In this document: positions 1 through 6,341 of the stretch, one piece after another
How the letters are laid out: every line of letters begins with the position of its first letter
Position numbering within the stretch: position 1 is the stretch's first letter
From: Mycetohabitans rhizoxinica HKI 454
GTDB taxonomy: Bacteria > Pseudomonadota > Gammaproteobacteria > Burkholderiales > Burkholderiaceae
Length of the DNA: 6,341 bases
Assembly: GCF_000198775.1 (NCBI RefSeq)
Contig: NC_014722.1
Location: 534,484-540,824 of the forward strand
Direction of reading: 5' to 3'
Notes under the pieces: model-generated
Told to the model about the DNA's origin: nothing
What the model saw: the letters and a program-made list of their open reading frames with translations, nothing else
Database searches by the model: none
Made by a program: the position numbers and the translations under genes

Positions 1-135
1 TCGGCTCCCGAGGCACTGGCGCAGGCGGTTGTCGAGCGGCTGCGTCAATTGGGTGCTTCCTATGTCCGGACGTTGGATGGCGTCCAAGAAAACGTCTCCT
101 TCCCGTTGCCCAAAGGACTGGCGCTGCCAGCCTAA
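1..135 (+). CDS. ispH: 4-hydroxy-3-methylbut-2-enyl diphosphate reductase, 3' end only (IspH/LytB)
   Basis: Only the last 44 codons and the TAA stop are in the window; the gene starts to the left. The frame opens with SAPEAL, continues through VVERLRQLG and ends with GVQENVSFPLPKGLALPA. This matches the IspH C-terminus as I recall it from E. coli (SAPDIL, then VVARLQQLG, then EENIVFEVPKEL). On that alignment the first visible residue corresponds to E. coli Ser269, which contacts the substrate phosphate. IspH is a cytoplasmic [4Fe-4S] enzyme that reduces HMBPP to IPP and DMAPP, the last step of the MEP pathway. The cluster cysteines lie outside the window. Some Burkholderiaceae carry two ispH copies and this fragment cannot show which one it is. 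The identification rests on a short tail but the motif order is distinctive. Confidence 0.85.
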   Translation, partial: SAPEALAQAVVERLRQLGASYVRTLDGVQENVSFPLPKGLALPA

Positions 136-347
136 GCGCACTGCGCCGACGCTTTGCGCCTGAGGCGGGCGTCGCGCGTAGTGTTTCGCGTGCGGCCTTG
201 TGTGCCGCCAGCAAACTTCGCCGCCGCATGGGTGCTGGATTCATTCTCTAATCAAATGACTTCAAAGAAAGCCCCGCTTATCGAATACGGTGGTGCAATT
301 GCGCTCGATATGGGTGCGGCTTGGGCGCAGCTTTAGAGATGAATTGA

Positions 348-370
348 GTGCAACCAAGTTGCACGTTTTT
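348..370 (+). terminator. Candidate intrinsic terminator, possibly for ispH
   Basis: GTGCAAC (348-354) and GTTGCAC (358-364) form a 7-bp stem with a 3-base CAA loop. One G follows, then five Ts at 366-370. The T-run follows the hairpin only on the plus strand, so it would stop rightward transcripts, most simply the one from ispH about 210 bases upstream. The stem is short and only moderately GC-rich, so it may be weak. Confidence 0.4.
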
Positions 371-429
371 CTGCTTATGGCGCACAAAATTAAGGTTGCA
401 ATGCAGGAAAACCCTGGCAGTTTTGAATA

Positions 430-457
430 TTGCCCGATGCGGAAATGGAGTTACAAT
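430..457 (+). promoter_or_regulatory. Possible sigma70 promoter
   Basis: TTGCCC (430-435, 4 of 6 to the -35 consensus) is followed after 16 bases by TACAAT (452-457, 5 of 6 to the -10 consensus), in a locally AT-rich stretch. A start would fall near 464. It would drive either the orphan frame at 523-879 or, with a leader of about 620 bases, the livHMGF operon. I saw no better match between 915 and 1084. The match was made by eye, so chance is a real possibility. Confidence 0.35.
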
Positions 458-522
458 GCGCGCGTTCGTGACCCGCTCAGGGGCGAAAGTCGTCTTGCTA
501 TCAGGCGCGGGAGACCTTCTTA

Positions 523-879
523 ATGCAGAATCGATTTGCTGGCACGGTATCCGGGACGCGCTTGCGGTGCAGACCAATCGCATGCAGCAGAATAAAGCGA
601 AGGCTGGCAAATTTTGCGGCATCGTTCTATTCGGAAAGTAGGACTGCTATTCGCACGAGGCAGAAAATCCGTTGCCCCCTGCCGAAAATGGCCTGTCACT
701 TAAATGCTGCCCCAGTGGCTCATCGGGCAATCGGCATTGAGCTAGCCCGTCGCAGGTTATGCGTGCGCAGCGGTTTTTGGGCCGCTGCCTACATGCAGAT
801 CGCGGCGTCAGGCCGTGTGCGGTTCACTGACTACAGCGGGGTGATGCGCCACATCGAACTGGCTGGCAACGGCGTATAA
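523..879 (+). pseudogene. Unrecognised 118-codon frame, possible remnant of a lost gene
   Basis: I do not recognise this frame. It begins with ATG after a fair ribosome site (GGGAG 509-513, 9 bases away) and ends with TAA six bases before the hairpin at 885-914, so it has the outline of a gene unit. Its first half is rich in Arg, Cys and rare codons (AGA, AGG, ATA) and looks non-coding. The second half has more ordinary codon use. Near its end it reads FTDYSGVMRHIELAG, which loosely resembles the TDY-x-GV-x-x-HI stretch near the C-terminus of branched-chain amino acid binding proteins (LivK type). There is no signal peptide and no other match to that family. It could be a decayed livK tail, an orphan small protein, or a chance frame in a non-coding leader. 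The similarity is weak and comes from memory. Confidence 0.2.
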
Positions 880-884
880 CGCTG

Positions 885-914
885 CGGCACTGAGGTAGCC
901 CTCGGTGCCGTTTT
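885..914 (+). terminator. Intrinsic terminator or attenuator upstream of livH
   Basis: CGGCACTGAGG (885-895) pairs with CCTCGGTGCCG (900-910): 11 pairs including one T-G wobble, around a TAGC loop. TTTT follows immediately at 911-914. The form is that of a rho-independent terminator for rightward transcripts. It lies six bases after the stop of the frame ending at 879 and about 170 bases before livH. It could end a transcript from the possible promoter near 430-457, or act as a partial terminator or attenuator that lowers livHMGF expression. Confidence 0.7.
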
Positions 915-935
915 CGTATCCGCCATGCACATTCG

Positions 936-956
936 CGTATTCCCATGATGAATACG
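936..956. promoter_or_regulatory. Operator-like inverted repeat upstream of livH
   Basis: CGTATTC (936-942) and GAATACG (950-956) are perfect 7-base inverted arms separated by CCATGAT. The 21-base dyad has the size of a binding site for a dimeric regulator and lies about 130 bases before the livH start, after the hairpin at 885-914. No T-tract follows, so it is not a terminator. The regulator is unknown; an amino-acid-responsive regulator would fit the context but nothing in the sequence names one. Confidence 0.35.
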
Positions 957-1084
957 TCCATGTCGCCGGCGGTAGATCATGATCGGTTCATTTAGGGTAC
1001 CAGGAGCACCGTGCGCTTCGCCTCGCCATGCCGCATCACCTGCGGCCCGGCTGCGTGCCTGGCGTACAGTCCAAGGAGCATTCG

Positions 1085-2035
1085 ATGGATATTTTCATCC
1101 AACAGATCTTGAACGGTCTGGTGCTGGGCAGCGTCTATGCGATCATTGCGTTGGGCTATACGATGGTGTATGGGATCCTGGGCATCATCAACTTCGCGCA
1201 TGGTGACGTACTGATGGTGGGCGCGATGGTCGCGCTCTCGGCGATCAGCGTGCTGCAGACACATTTTCCCGGGCTGGGCAATGTACCCACGTTGGTCATT
1301 GCACTGGTGATCGCCGCAGCCGTATGTGCGTGCCTCGGTATTACGATCGAAAAGGTGGCGTACCGGCCGCTGCGTCGTGCGCCGCGACTGGCTCCGCTGA
1401 TTACCGCCATCGGCGTTTCCATCCTATTGCAGACGTTAGCGATGGTCATTTGGGGACGCAATCCGCTGTCGTTCCCGCAGTTGATTTCCACCGATCCGAT
1501 CAATGTCATCAAGGCCACCGATACGTCGCCCGGCGCCGTGATCTCGCCCACAGAAGTGGTGATCATCGTCACGGCGTTTGTCGTGATGGTCGCTCTGCTG
1601 CTGCTGGTGCACAAGACCAAGCTCGGACGGGCAATGCGCGCGATCGCGGAGAACCCGAATGTGGCCAGCCTGATGGGCGTGAACCCGAACTTCGTGATCT
1701 CGGCGACGTTCATGATCGGCTCGGCGCTGGCTGCATTGGCTGGCGTGATGATCGCCTCCGAGTACGGCAACGTGCACTTCTACATGGGCTTCATTCCGGG
1801 CCTCAAGGCATTCACGGCAGCGGTGCTAGGGGGCATCGGCAATCTGGGCGGCGCAATGGTGGGGGGCGTGCTGCTGGGGCTGATCGAGCAACTGGGCGCC
1901 GGTTACATCGGCGATTTCACTGGCGGAGTGATTGGCAGTAACTACCAGGACGTGTTCGCGTTCGTGGTGCTGATCCTCGTGCTGGTCTTGCGTCCGTCCG
2001 GCTTGTTGGGCGAGCGCGTTGCCGATCGTGCTTGA
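1085..2035 (+). CDS. livH: Branched-chain amino acid ABC transporter, permease LivH
   Basis: Encodes 316 residues, close to the usual size of about 308. LivH is one of two inner-membrane permeases of the LIV-I type importer for leucine, isoleucine and valine, and in some members other amino acids. The N-terminus MDIFIQQILNGLVLGSVYA and the segment GILGIINFAHGD (residues 30-41) are family hallmarks. Hydrophobic segments lie near residues 9-30, 42-57, 68-86, 105-123, 156-175, 205-225, 238-265 and 287-303. GRAMRAIAENPNVASLMGVN (181-200) is the EAA-type loop that docks on the ATPases. I chose ATG 1085 because AAGGAG (1073-1078) sits six bases upstream and the conserved N-terminus starts there. 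An in-frame ATG at 1028 would add 19 residues unlike the family. It is the first gene of a four-gene operon, with livM starting 22 bases after its stop. Confidence 0.95.
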   Translation: MDIFIQQILNGLVLGSVYAIIALGYTMVYGILGIINFAHGDVLMVGAMVALSAISVLQTHFPGLGNVPTLVIALVIAAAVCACLGITIEKVAYRPLRRAPRLAPLITAIGVSILLQTLAMVIWGRNPLSFPQLISTDPINVIKATDTSPGAVISPTEVVIIVTAFVVMVALLLLVHKTKLGRAMRAIAENPNVASLMGVNPNFVISATFMIGSALAALAGVMIASEYGNVHFYMGFIPGLKAFTAAVLGGIGNLGGAMVGGVLLGLIEQLGAGYIGDFTGGVIGSNYQDVFAFVVLILVLVLRPSGLLGERVADRA

Positions 2036-2057
2036 CGCGTCTTGAGGAGCAGTCGAT

Positions 2058-3236
2058 ATGCGTTCCATTCAACCTATCGAGCCGTCCATGACACGGGTTT
2101 CGATCAAGAAGACGGCGAAGGACCATGTGGTCATGCTGCTGGTGACAGCGTTGGTCGTGTGCGCGCCACTGCTCATTGGCGCCGCAGGCGGGCCTTACTG
2201 GGTGCGCGTGCTGGACTTCGCGATGCTATACGTGATGCTGGCGTTGGGGCTGAACGTGGTGGTGGGGTTCTGCGGACTGCTGGACTTGGGCTATATCGCA
2301 TTCTATGCCGTGGGCGCTTATACGGCCGCACTGCTGTCCTCGCCTCATCTCACCACCCAATTCGAGTGGATTGCGCATCTGGCGCCCGGCGGGCTGCACG
2401 TATCGATTCTGCTGATCGTGCCGGTGGCGATGGCTTTGGCCGCCGTGTGCGGCGTGTTGCTCGGCGCGCCGACGCTGCGTCTGCGGGGCGACTATCTGGC
2501 GATCGTCACGCTGGGCTTTGGTGAAATCGTGCGGATCTTCATGAACAACATGGATCGTCCGGTGAATGTGACCAACGGTCCAAAGGGCATCACGGGCATC
2601 GATCCGGTGCAGATCGGCGGCTTTAATCTCGCGCAGACCCACGAACTGTTCGGCCTGAAGTTCCCGACGGTCTACCTGTATTACTACTTGTTCGTGCTCT
2701 GTTCGCTGTTCGTGGTTTTCGTCTGCACGCGGCTGCAGCACTCGCGTATCGGCCGCGCGTGGGCCGCGATTCGGGAAGATGAGGTCGCCGCGAAGGCGAT
2801 GGGCATTAACACACGCAACGTGAAGTTGCTGGCGTTTGCAATGGGTGCCTCATTCGGCGGGCTGTCCGGTGCGATGTTCGGTGTGTTCCAGGGATTTGTG
2901 TCACCGGAGTCGTTCACCTTCTGGGAATCGGTAGTGGTGCTCGCGTGCGTGGTGCTTGGCGGCATGGGGCATATTCCCGGCGTGATCCTCGGCGCGGTGC
3001 TGCTCGCGGTATTCCCAGAATTCCTGCGCTCGACGATGGGACCGTTGCAGAACGCGATCTTTGGCCATCCCATCCTCGACACGGAAGTGATCCGACAGTT
3101 GCTATACGGCCTGGCGATGGTGGTCATCATGCTGTATCGGCCGGAGGGGCTGTGGCCGGCGGCCAAGCATGAGGACAAGCTCGCCAAGCCTGCGCGGCGC
3201 AACGGCAAGAAGGCCTTGCGCGCGTGGCGCGCCTAG
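2058..3236 (+). CDS. livM: Branched-chain amino acid ABC transporter, permease LivM
   Basis: Encodes 392 residues; E. coli LivM has about 425. It is the second permease and pairs with LivH to form the translocation path in the inner membrane. Family signatures are GFCGLLDLGYIAFYAVGAY (residues 70-88) and LRGDYLAIVTLGFGEI (142-157). The EAA-type loop GRAWAAIREDEVAAKAMGIN (232-251) should contact the ATPases. GGMGHIPGVILGA (301-313) and RPEGLWP (361-367) mark the C-terminal part. Hydrophobic segments lie near 23-42, 52-72, 113-138, 207-224, 255-283, 290-318 and 345-360. The last 25 residues are a Lys/Arg-rich cytoplasmic tail. The start at 2058 has GAGGAG at 2044-2049. A later in-frame ATG at 2088 is possible, because the first ten residues are not strongly conserved, but the ribosome site favours 2058. 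Confidence 0.95.
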   Translation: MRSIQPIEPSMTRVSIKKTAKDHVVMLLVTALVVCAPLLIGAAGGPYWVRVLDFAMLYVMLALGLNVVVGFCGLLDLGYIAFYAVGAYTAALLSSPHLTTQFEWIAHLAPGGLHVSILLIVPVAMALAAVCGVLLGAPTLRLRGDYLAIVTLGFGEIVRIFMNNMDRPVNVTNGPKGITGIDPVQIGGFNLAQTHELFGLKFPTVYLYYYLFVLCSLFVVFVCTRLQHSRIGRAWAAIREDEVAAKAMGINTRNVKLLAFAMGASFGGLSGAMFGVFQGFVSPESFTFWESVVVLACVVLGGMGHIPGVILGAVLLAVFPEFLRSTMGPLQNAIFGHPILDTEVIRQLLYGLAMVVIMLYRPEGLWPAAKHEDKLAKPARRNGKKALRAWRA

Positions 3237-3255
3237 AGACACGGAGTCAATAGCA

Positions 3256-4032
3256 ATGAGTGAGCAAACGATTCGGCTATCCGTGAAGGGCGTCAACAAG
3301 CGCTTTGGCGGCCTGCAGGCACTTTCCGATGTGGGGCTGGAGATCCGCTCGGGCGAGATTTATGGGCTGATCGGCCCGAACGGAGCGGGCAAGACCACGT
3401 TCTTCAACGTGATTACCGGGTTGTACACGCCGGATTCGGGCGAGTTCGTGCTGGACGGCCGTCCGTACACGCCAACCGCGGTCTACCAGGTGGCCAAGGC
3501 CGGCATCGCGCGCACTTTCCAGAACATCCGGCTGTTCGGCGGGATGACGGCGCTGGAGAACGTGATGGTCGGGCGTTACGTGCGGACGCGCCACGGGTTG
3601 ATCGGCGCGATATTGCAAACGCCGGCCGAGCGGCAGGAAGAGCGCGAGATCAAGGCGCGCGCGCTGGAACTGCTGGATTATGTGGGCGTGCTGCAGTACG
3701 CCGACTACACGGCCCGCCATTTATCATACGGTCACCAGCGGCGGCTGGAGATTGCGCGGGCGCTGGCGACCGACCCGAAGCTGCTGGCCCTGGACGAGCC
3801 GGCCGCGGGGATGAACGCGACCGAGAAAGTCGAACTCACGCGACTGCTGGAGAAGATTCGCGACGATGGCAAAACCATCTTGCTGATCGAGCACGACGTG
3901 AAGCTGGTGATGCACTTGTGTAACCGCATGACCGTGCTGGATTACGGTAAGGTCATCGCGCATGGTCTGCCGCAGCACGTGCGGAAGGACCCGAAGGTGA
4001 TCGAAGCCTATTTGGGCGCAGGAGTGCATTGA
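3256..4032 (+). CDS. livG: Branched-chain amino acid ABC transporter, ATPase LivG
   Basis: Encodes 258 residues; E. coli LivG has 255. It is one of two cytoplasmic ATP-binding subunits that drive import through LivH and LivM. Visible motifs in order are Walker A GPNGAGKTT (40-48), Q-loop Gln89 in ARTFQNIRLF, the signature LSYGHQRRLEIARAL (156-170), Walker B LLALDEP (176-182), D-loop AAGMN, and H-loop His213 in IEHD. LSYGH in place of canonical LSGGQ, and the long insert between Q-loop and signature (about 105-150), are normal for LivG-type subunits. The C-terminus has the family-typical DPKVIEAYLG. The start at 3256 follows CGGAG (3242-3246) and begins MSEQTIRLSV. An upstream in-frame ATG at 3169 lies inside livM and adds an unrelated Arg-rich stretch, so I rejected it. 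livM ends 19 bases upstream. Confidence 0.96.
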   Translation: MSEQTIRLSVKGVNKRFGGLQALSDVGLEIRSGEIYGLIGPNGAGKTTFFNVITGLYTPDSGEFVLDGRPYTPTAVYQVAKAGIARTFQNIRLFGGMTALENVMVGRYVRTRHGLIGAILQTPAERQEEREIKARALELLDYVGVLQYADYTARHLSYGHQRRLEIARALATDPKLLALDEPAAGMNATEKVELTRLLEKIRDDGKTILLIEHDVKLVMHLCNRMTVLDYGKVIAHGLPQHVRKDPKVIEAYLGAGVH

Positions 4033-4033
4033 G

Positions 4034-4774
<741 letters not shown>

Positions 4775-4808
4775 GCCAACTGGGCACCGGCCGAGCCTCG
4801 ACGTGTGG

Positions 4809-4837
4809 CCCGCGCCGGCACTTCGGGCCGGCGCGGG
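4809..4837. other. GC-rich hairpin with UUCG loop after livF
   Basis: CCCGCGCCGGC (4809-4819) pairs perfectly with GCCGGCGCGGG (4827-4837). The loop contains C-TTCG-G, an unusually stable RNA tetraloop closing, with one unpaired A beside it. It starts 34 bases after the livF stop and has no T-tract of its own, but a second hairpin follows directly. It may block RNA decay from the 3' end or help termination in either direction. Confidence 0.6.
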
Positions 4838-4879
4838 TGGGCATCCCACCGATACCGCGGGTGGATCCCATTGATTTTT
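4838..4879 (+). terminator. Candidate intrinsic terminator of the livHMGF operon
   Basis: The stretch 4838-4850 (TGGGCATCCCACC) pairs with 4860-4870 (GGTGGATCCCA): 11 pairs, with C4842 and C4845 bulged, around a nine-base loop. TTGATTTTT follows immediately (4871-4879). The T-rich tract points to rightward termination, as expected after livF. The bulges make it less than ideal, but it abuts the very stable hairpin at 4809-4837. No equally good terminator for the convergent minus-strand gene is visible; only short hairpins such as 4905-4910 with 4919-4924 occur there. Confidence 0.55.
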
Positions 4880-4952
4880 AAGGACGAGGGGCGCAGCCCA
4901 TACTGCCGGCAATCGGGCGCCGGCCCGCATATCGGCCTCGCCCCCCCTGGGC

Positions 4953-6140
4953 TCACAGCACCTGGTCCAGCACGTTGTCGAGCATCGTGAGCATCTGGTC
5001 GATCTCGGCGCGCGTCACGTTCAATGCCGGCATGAAGCGCAGCAGGCTAGGGCGGGCGGCATTCAGTAGCAGGCCTTCCGGCGCCAACTCGCGTGCTTTC
5101 TGGACGATTTGTGGCCCGACGTCCCGGCCGAGCAGCAACGCGCGCAGCATGCCTTCGCCACGCTCGCCGGCCAGCCCGCGCGCGTCGGACAGCGCGAGCA
5201 ACCGCTCGCTCAGGTAGCGGGCGTTCTCGCGCACGTGTTCGAGAAAGCCCGGCGCGACGAGCTGCGATATCACCGCTTCGCCGACCGCGGTCATCAACGG
5301 GTTGCCGTTATACGTGCCGCCCTGGTCGCCGGCCTCGAAGCACGCAATCTCGTCGCGGGCGAGCAACGCGGCCAGCGGCACGCCACCGCCGATACCCTTA
5401 CCCAGCGTCATGATGTCCGGCTCAATGCCGCTGAGCTGATAGGCGAACAGCGTGCCGGCGCGGCCGCAGCCGCTTTGCACTTCGTCAACAATCAGCAGCA
5501 CGCCCCGTTCGCGCGTGAGGGCCCGCAATTGCTGCATGAACTCGCGCGACGCGGGAACCACGCCGGCTTCGCCTTGTATCGGCTCGAGCATCACCGCAAC
5601 GGTCTTGTCGGTGATCAGCTTCTCGACGGAGCCGATATCGTTGAACTCGGCCTTCGGAAAGCCGGGTACCTGCGGCGCATATAGCGTATCCCAGCCGGGC
5701 TTGCCGCTGGCCGACATCGTCGCCAGCGTGCGACCGTGGAAGCCGTGGTGGAACGTGATGATTTCGTAGGCGCCGCCCTTGAACTTACGGCCCCACTTGC
5801 GCGCGAGCTTGATCGCACCCTCATTGGCTTCGGCGCCGCTGTTGGCGAAGAACACTTTGTCAAAGCAACTGTTGTCGGTCAGCAACGTCGCCAGCCGTGC
5901 CATCGGTTCGTTGTAGAACGCCGGACTCGGGTTGATCAACAGTCGCGCCTGCCGGTTCAGCGCGTCGATCATCGCGTCGTTGCCGTGCCCAAGCGCATTG
6001 ACCGCCCAGCCCTGGATGAAGTCCAGATAGCGCTTGCCATTGTTGTCGTATAGCCACGATCCGTTGCCGTGCGTGAAAACGATATCGGGACGATCGGTGA
6101 TGTACATCAGCGACTGGATTGGGTAATCCTGGAAATTCAT
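4953..6140 (-). CDS. argD: Acetylornithine aminotransferase-type class III PLP transaminase
   Basis: Encodes 395 residues, the usual ArgD length. ArgD makes N-acetylornithine from N-acetylglutamate semialdehyde and glutamate in arginine synthesis, in the cytoplasm; many homologues also use succinyl-diaminopimelate or ornithine. Visible features are [11 protein letters not shown] (43-53), [16 protein letters not shown] (101-116) for phosphate binding, [13 protein letters not shown] (134-146), EPIQGEAGV (186-194), Asp219 in VDEVQSG that contacts the PLP ring nitrogen, the Schiff-base Lys248 in TLGKGIGGG, and NGNPL (278-282). The start ATG (complement of 6138-6140) has GGAG nine bases upstream (6150-6153). 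The gene converges on livF with 178 bases between stops. [11 protein letters not shown] differs from the GxHG(S/T)T(F/Y)GGNP common in ArgD, so substrate choice is not certain; a related ornithine or omega-amino acid transaminase is the alternative. Confidence 0.85.
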   Translation of the reverse strand: MNFQDYPIQSLMYITDRPDIVFTHGNGSWLYDNNGKRYLDFIQGWAVNALGHGNDAMIDALNRQARLLINPSPAFYNEPMARLATLLTDNSCFDKVFFANSGAEANEGAIKLARKWGRKFKGGAYEIITFHHGFHGRTLATMSASGKPGWDTLYAPQVPGFPKAEFNDIGSVEKLITDKTVAVMLEPIQGEAGVVPASREFMQQLRALTRERGVLLIVDEVQSGCGRAGTLFAYQLSGIEPDIMTLGKGIGGGVPLAALLARDEIACFEAGDQGGTYNGNPLMTAVGEAVISQLVAPGFLEHVRENARYLSERLLALSDARGLAGERGEGMLRALLLGRDVGPQIVQKARELAPEGLLLNAARPSLLRFMPALNVTRAEIDQMLTMLDNVLDQVL

Positions 6141-6205
6141 GGCAAGTCTCTCCGCTCAACGGGAATGCGATCGCACGCAACGACCAACGGGAACAAAGGA
6201 TCCGG

Positions 6206-6236
6206 AAAAAACAAAAGCCACGGAAGTCCGTGGCTT
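6206..6236 (-). terminator. Strong intrinsic terminator upstream of argD
   Basis: Read on the minus strand, AAGCCACGG (6236-6228) pairs perfectly with CCGTGGCTT (6223-6215) around an ACTT loop, followed by TTGTTTTTT (6214-6206). This is a textbook rho-independent terminator for leftward transcripts. It lies 65 bases before the argD start. It either ends a gene beyond the right edge of the window or acts as an attenuator in the argD leader. The rest of 6141-6341 holds the argD ribosome site and no gene or clear promoter that I could recognise. Confidence 0.8.
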
Positions 6237-6341
6237 GGTAATCCGGTGCGCGGCAATTCTGCGCGACAGTCCGGGACGAGCCAGCGGCTTCCCTATAGAA
6301 GCAGCAAGCAACGACGTCGCAGATGGGCTTGAGCGCGAATC

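Larger units (their letters stand above)
136..1084. other. Long intergenic region between ispH and livH
   Basis: About 950 bases with no reading frame I can recognise. A GC-rich nested hairpin lies 11 bases after ispH (outer arms CGACGC 147-152 and GCGTCG 169-174; inner arms 157-160 and 164-167), without a T-tract. From about 241 to 480 the GC content is only about 48% by hand count, well below the neighbouring genes. A 7-bp hairpin with five Ts lies at 348-370, a possible promoter at 430-457, a 118-codon open frame at 523-879, a strong hairpin with TTTT at 885-914, and an inverted repeat at 936-956. A perfect 10-base palindrome, GATCATGATC, lies at 975-984. The frames here mix rare codons (AGA, AGG, ATA) and many Cys and Arg residues, so most look non-coding. 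The region could be an operon leader, the site of a decayed binding-protein gene, or both. Confidence 0.8.

Noticed and set aside
147..174. GC-rich nested hairpin just after ispH as a terminator
   Set aside because: The stems are real but no T-tract follows, so I list it in the region note rather than as a terminator.
278..622. Minus-strand open frame of 114 codons in the ispH-livH gap
   Set aside because: It has a Cys- and Arg-rich composition, no recognisable domain, and runs antisense across the promoter-like and hairpin features, so it looks like a chance frame.
456..641. Plus-strand 61-codon frame starting at ATG 456 with GGAG five bases upstream
   Set aside because: The ribosome site is good, but the ATG overlaps the -10-like TACAAT, codon use is unlike the neighbouring genes, and the product resembles nothing I know. 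It remains a weak possibility.
1028..1084. Upstream extension of livH to ATG 1028
   Set aside because: The added 19 residues do not resemble LivH N-termini, while ATG 1085 has a strong ribosome site and begins the conserved MDIFIQQ.
1324..1941. Long open frames in other phases across livH, including 1324-1941 (+) and 1156-1770 (-)
   Set aside because: These are shadows of livH in high-GC DNA. They are His/Arg/Gly-rich or Ser/Thr/Ala-rich with no domains, whereas the livH frame has clear family motifs.
4805..4990. 61-codon plus-strand frame between livF and argD
   Set aside because: It is formed mostly from the hairpin sequences and runs into the argD 3' end, with no ribosome site and no recognisable protein.
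5109..5684. 191-codon plus-strand frame opposite argD
   Set aside because: It is an antisense shadow of argD. The composition is Ala/Arg-rich, there is no ribosome site, and the argD frame shows all class III transaminase motifs.
6237..6341. Small RNA gene ending at the terminator 6206-6236
   Set aside because: Short hairpins occur on the minus strand (for example GCTTC with GAAGC), but I see no convincing promoter and no match to a known RNA, and the region is cut by the window edge.

Overview
The window looks like chromosomal DNA of a betaproteobacterium. The gene sequences and the layout (a MEP-pathway gene end, a livHMGF transporter operon and a convergent argD-type aminotransferase) most resemble Burkholderiaceae such as Burkholderia, Paraburkholderia or Mycetohabitans. 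I cannot fix the genus. The coding parts are GC-rich, while roughly 241-480 in the first intergenic gap falls to about 48% GC by hand count.

Layout: 1-135 is the 3' end of ispH, the last enzyme of the MEP isoprenoid pathway. Positions 136-1084 are about 950 bases with no confident gene. They hold two terminator-like hairpins (348-370 and 885-914), a possible sigma70 promoter (430-457), an unrecognised 118-codon reading frame (523-879) that may be a gene relic, and an operator-like inverted repeat (936-956). Positions 1085-4774 carry four tightly packed plus-strand genes, livH, livM, livG and livF: two permeases and two ATPases of a branched-chain amino acid ABC importer. Each has a clear ribosome binding site, and livG and livF are one base apart. 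Positions 4775-4952 are a convergent intergenic region with two back-to-back hairpins and a T-tract. Positions 4953-6140 (minus strand) encode an acetylornithine-type aminotransferase. Upstream of it, a strong minus-strand intrinsic terminator lies at 6206-6236.

How the parts work together: LivH and LivM form the membrane channel, and LivG and LivF power it. The periplasmic binding protein that delivers the amino acid is not encoded in this window, although it often sits beside livH. The long, relatively AT-rich gap, with a terminator six bases after an orphan reading frame, is where such a gene could have been lost. The same arrangement could instead be a long regulated leader for livHMGF.

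I found no mobile element, CRISPR array, tRNA or rRNA, and no clearly new system. The non-coding leaders of livH and argD are the parts most worth a second look.
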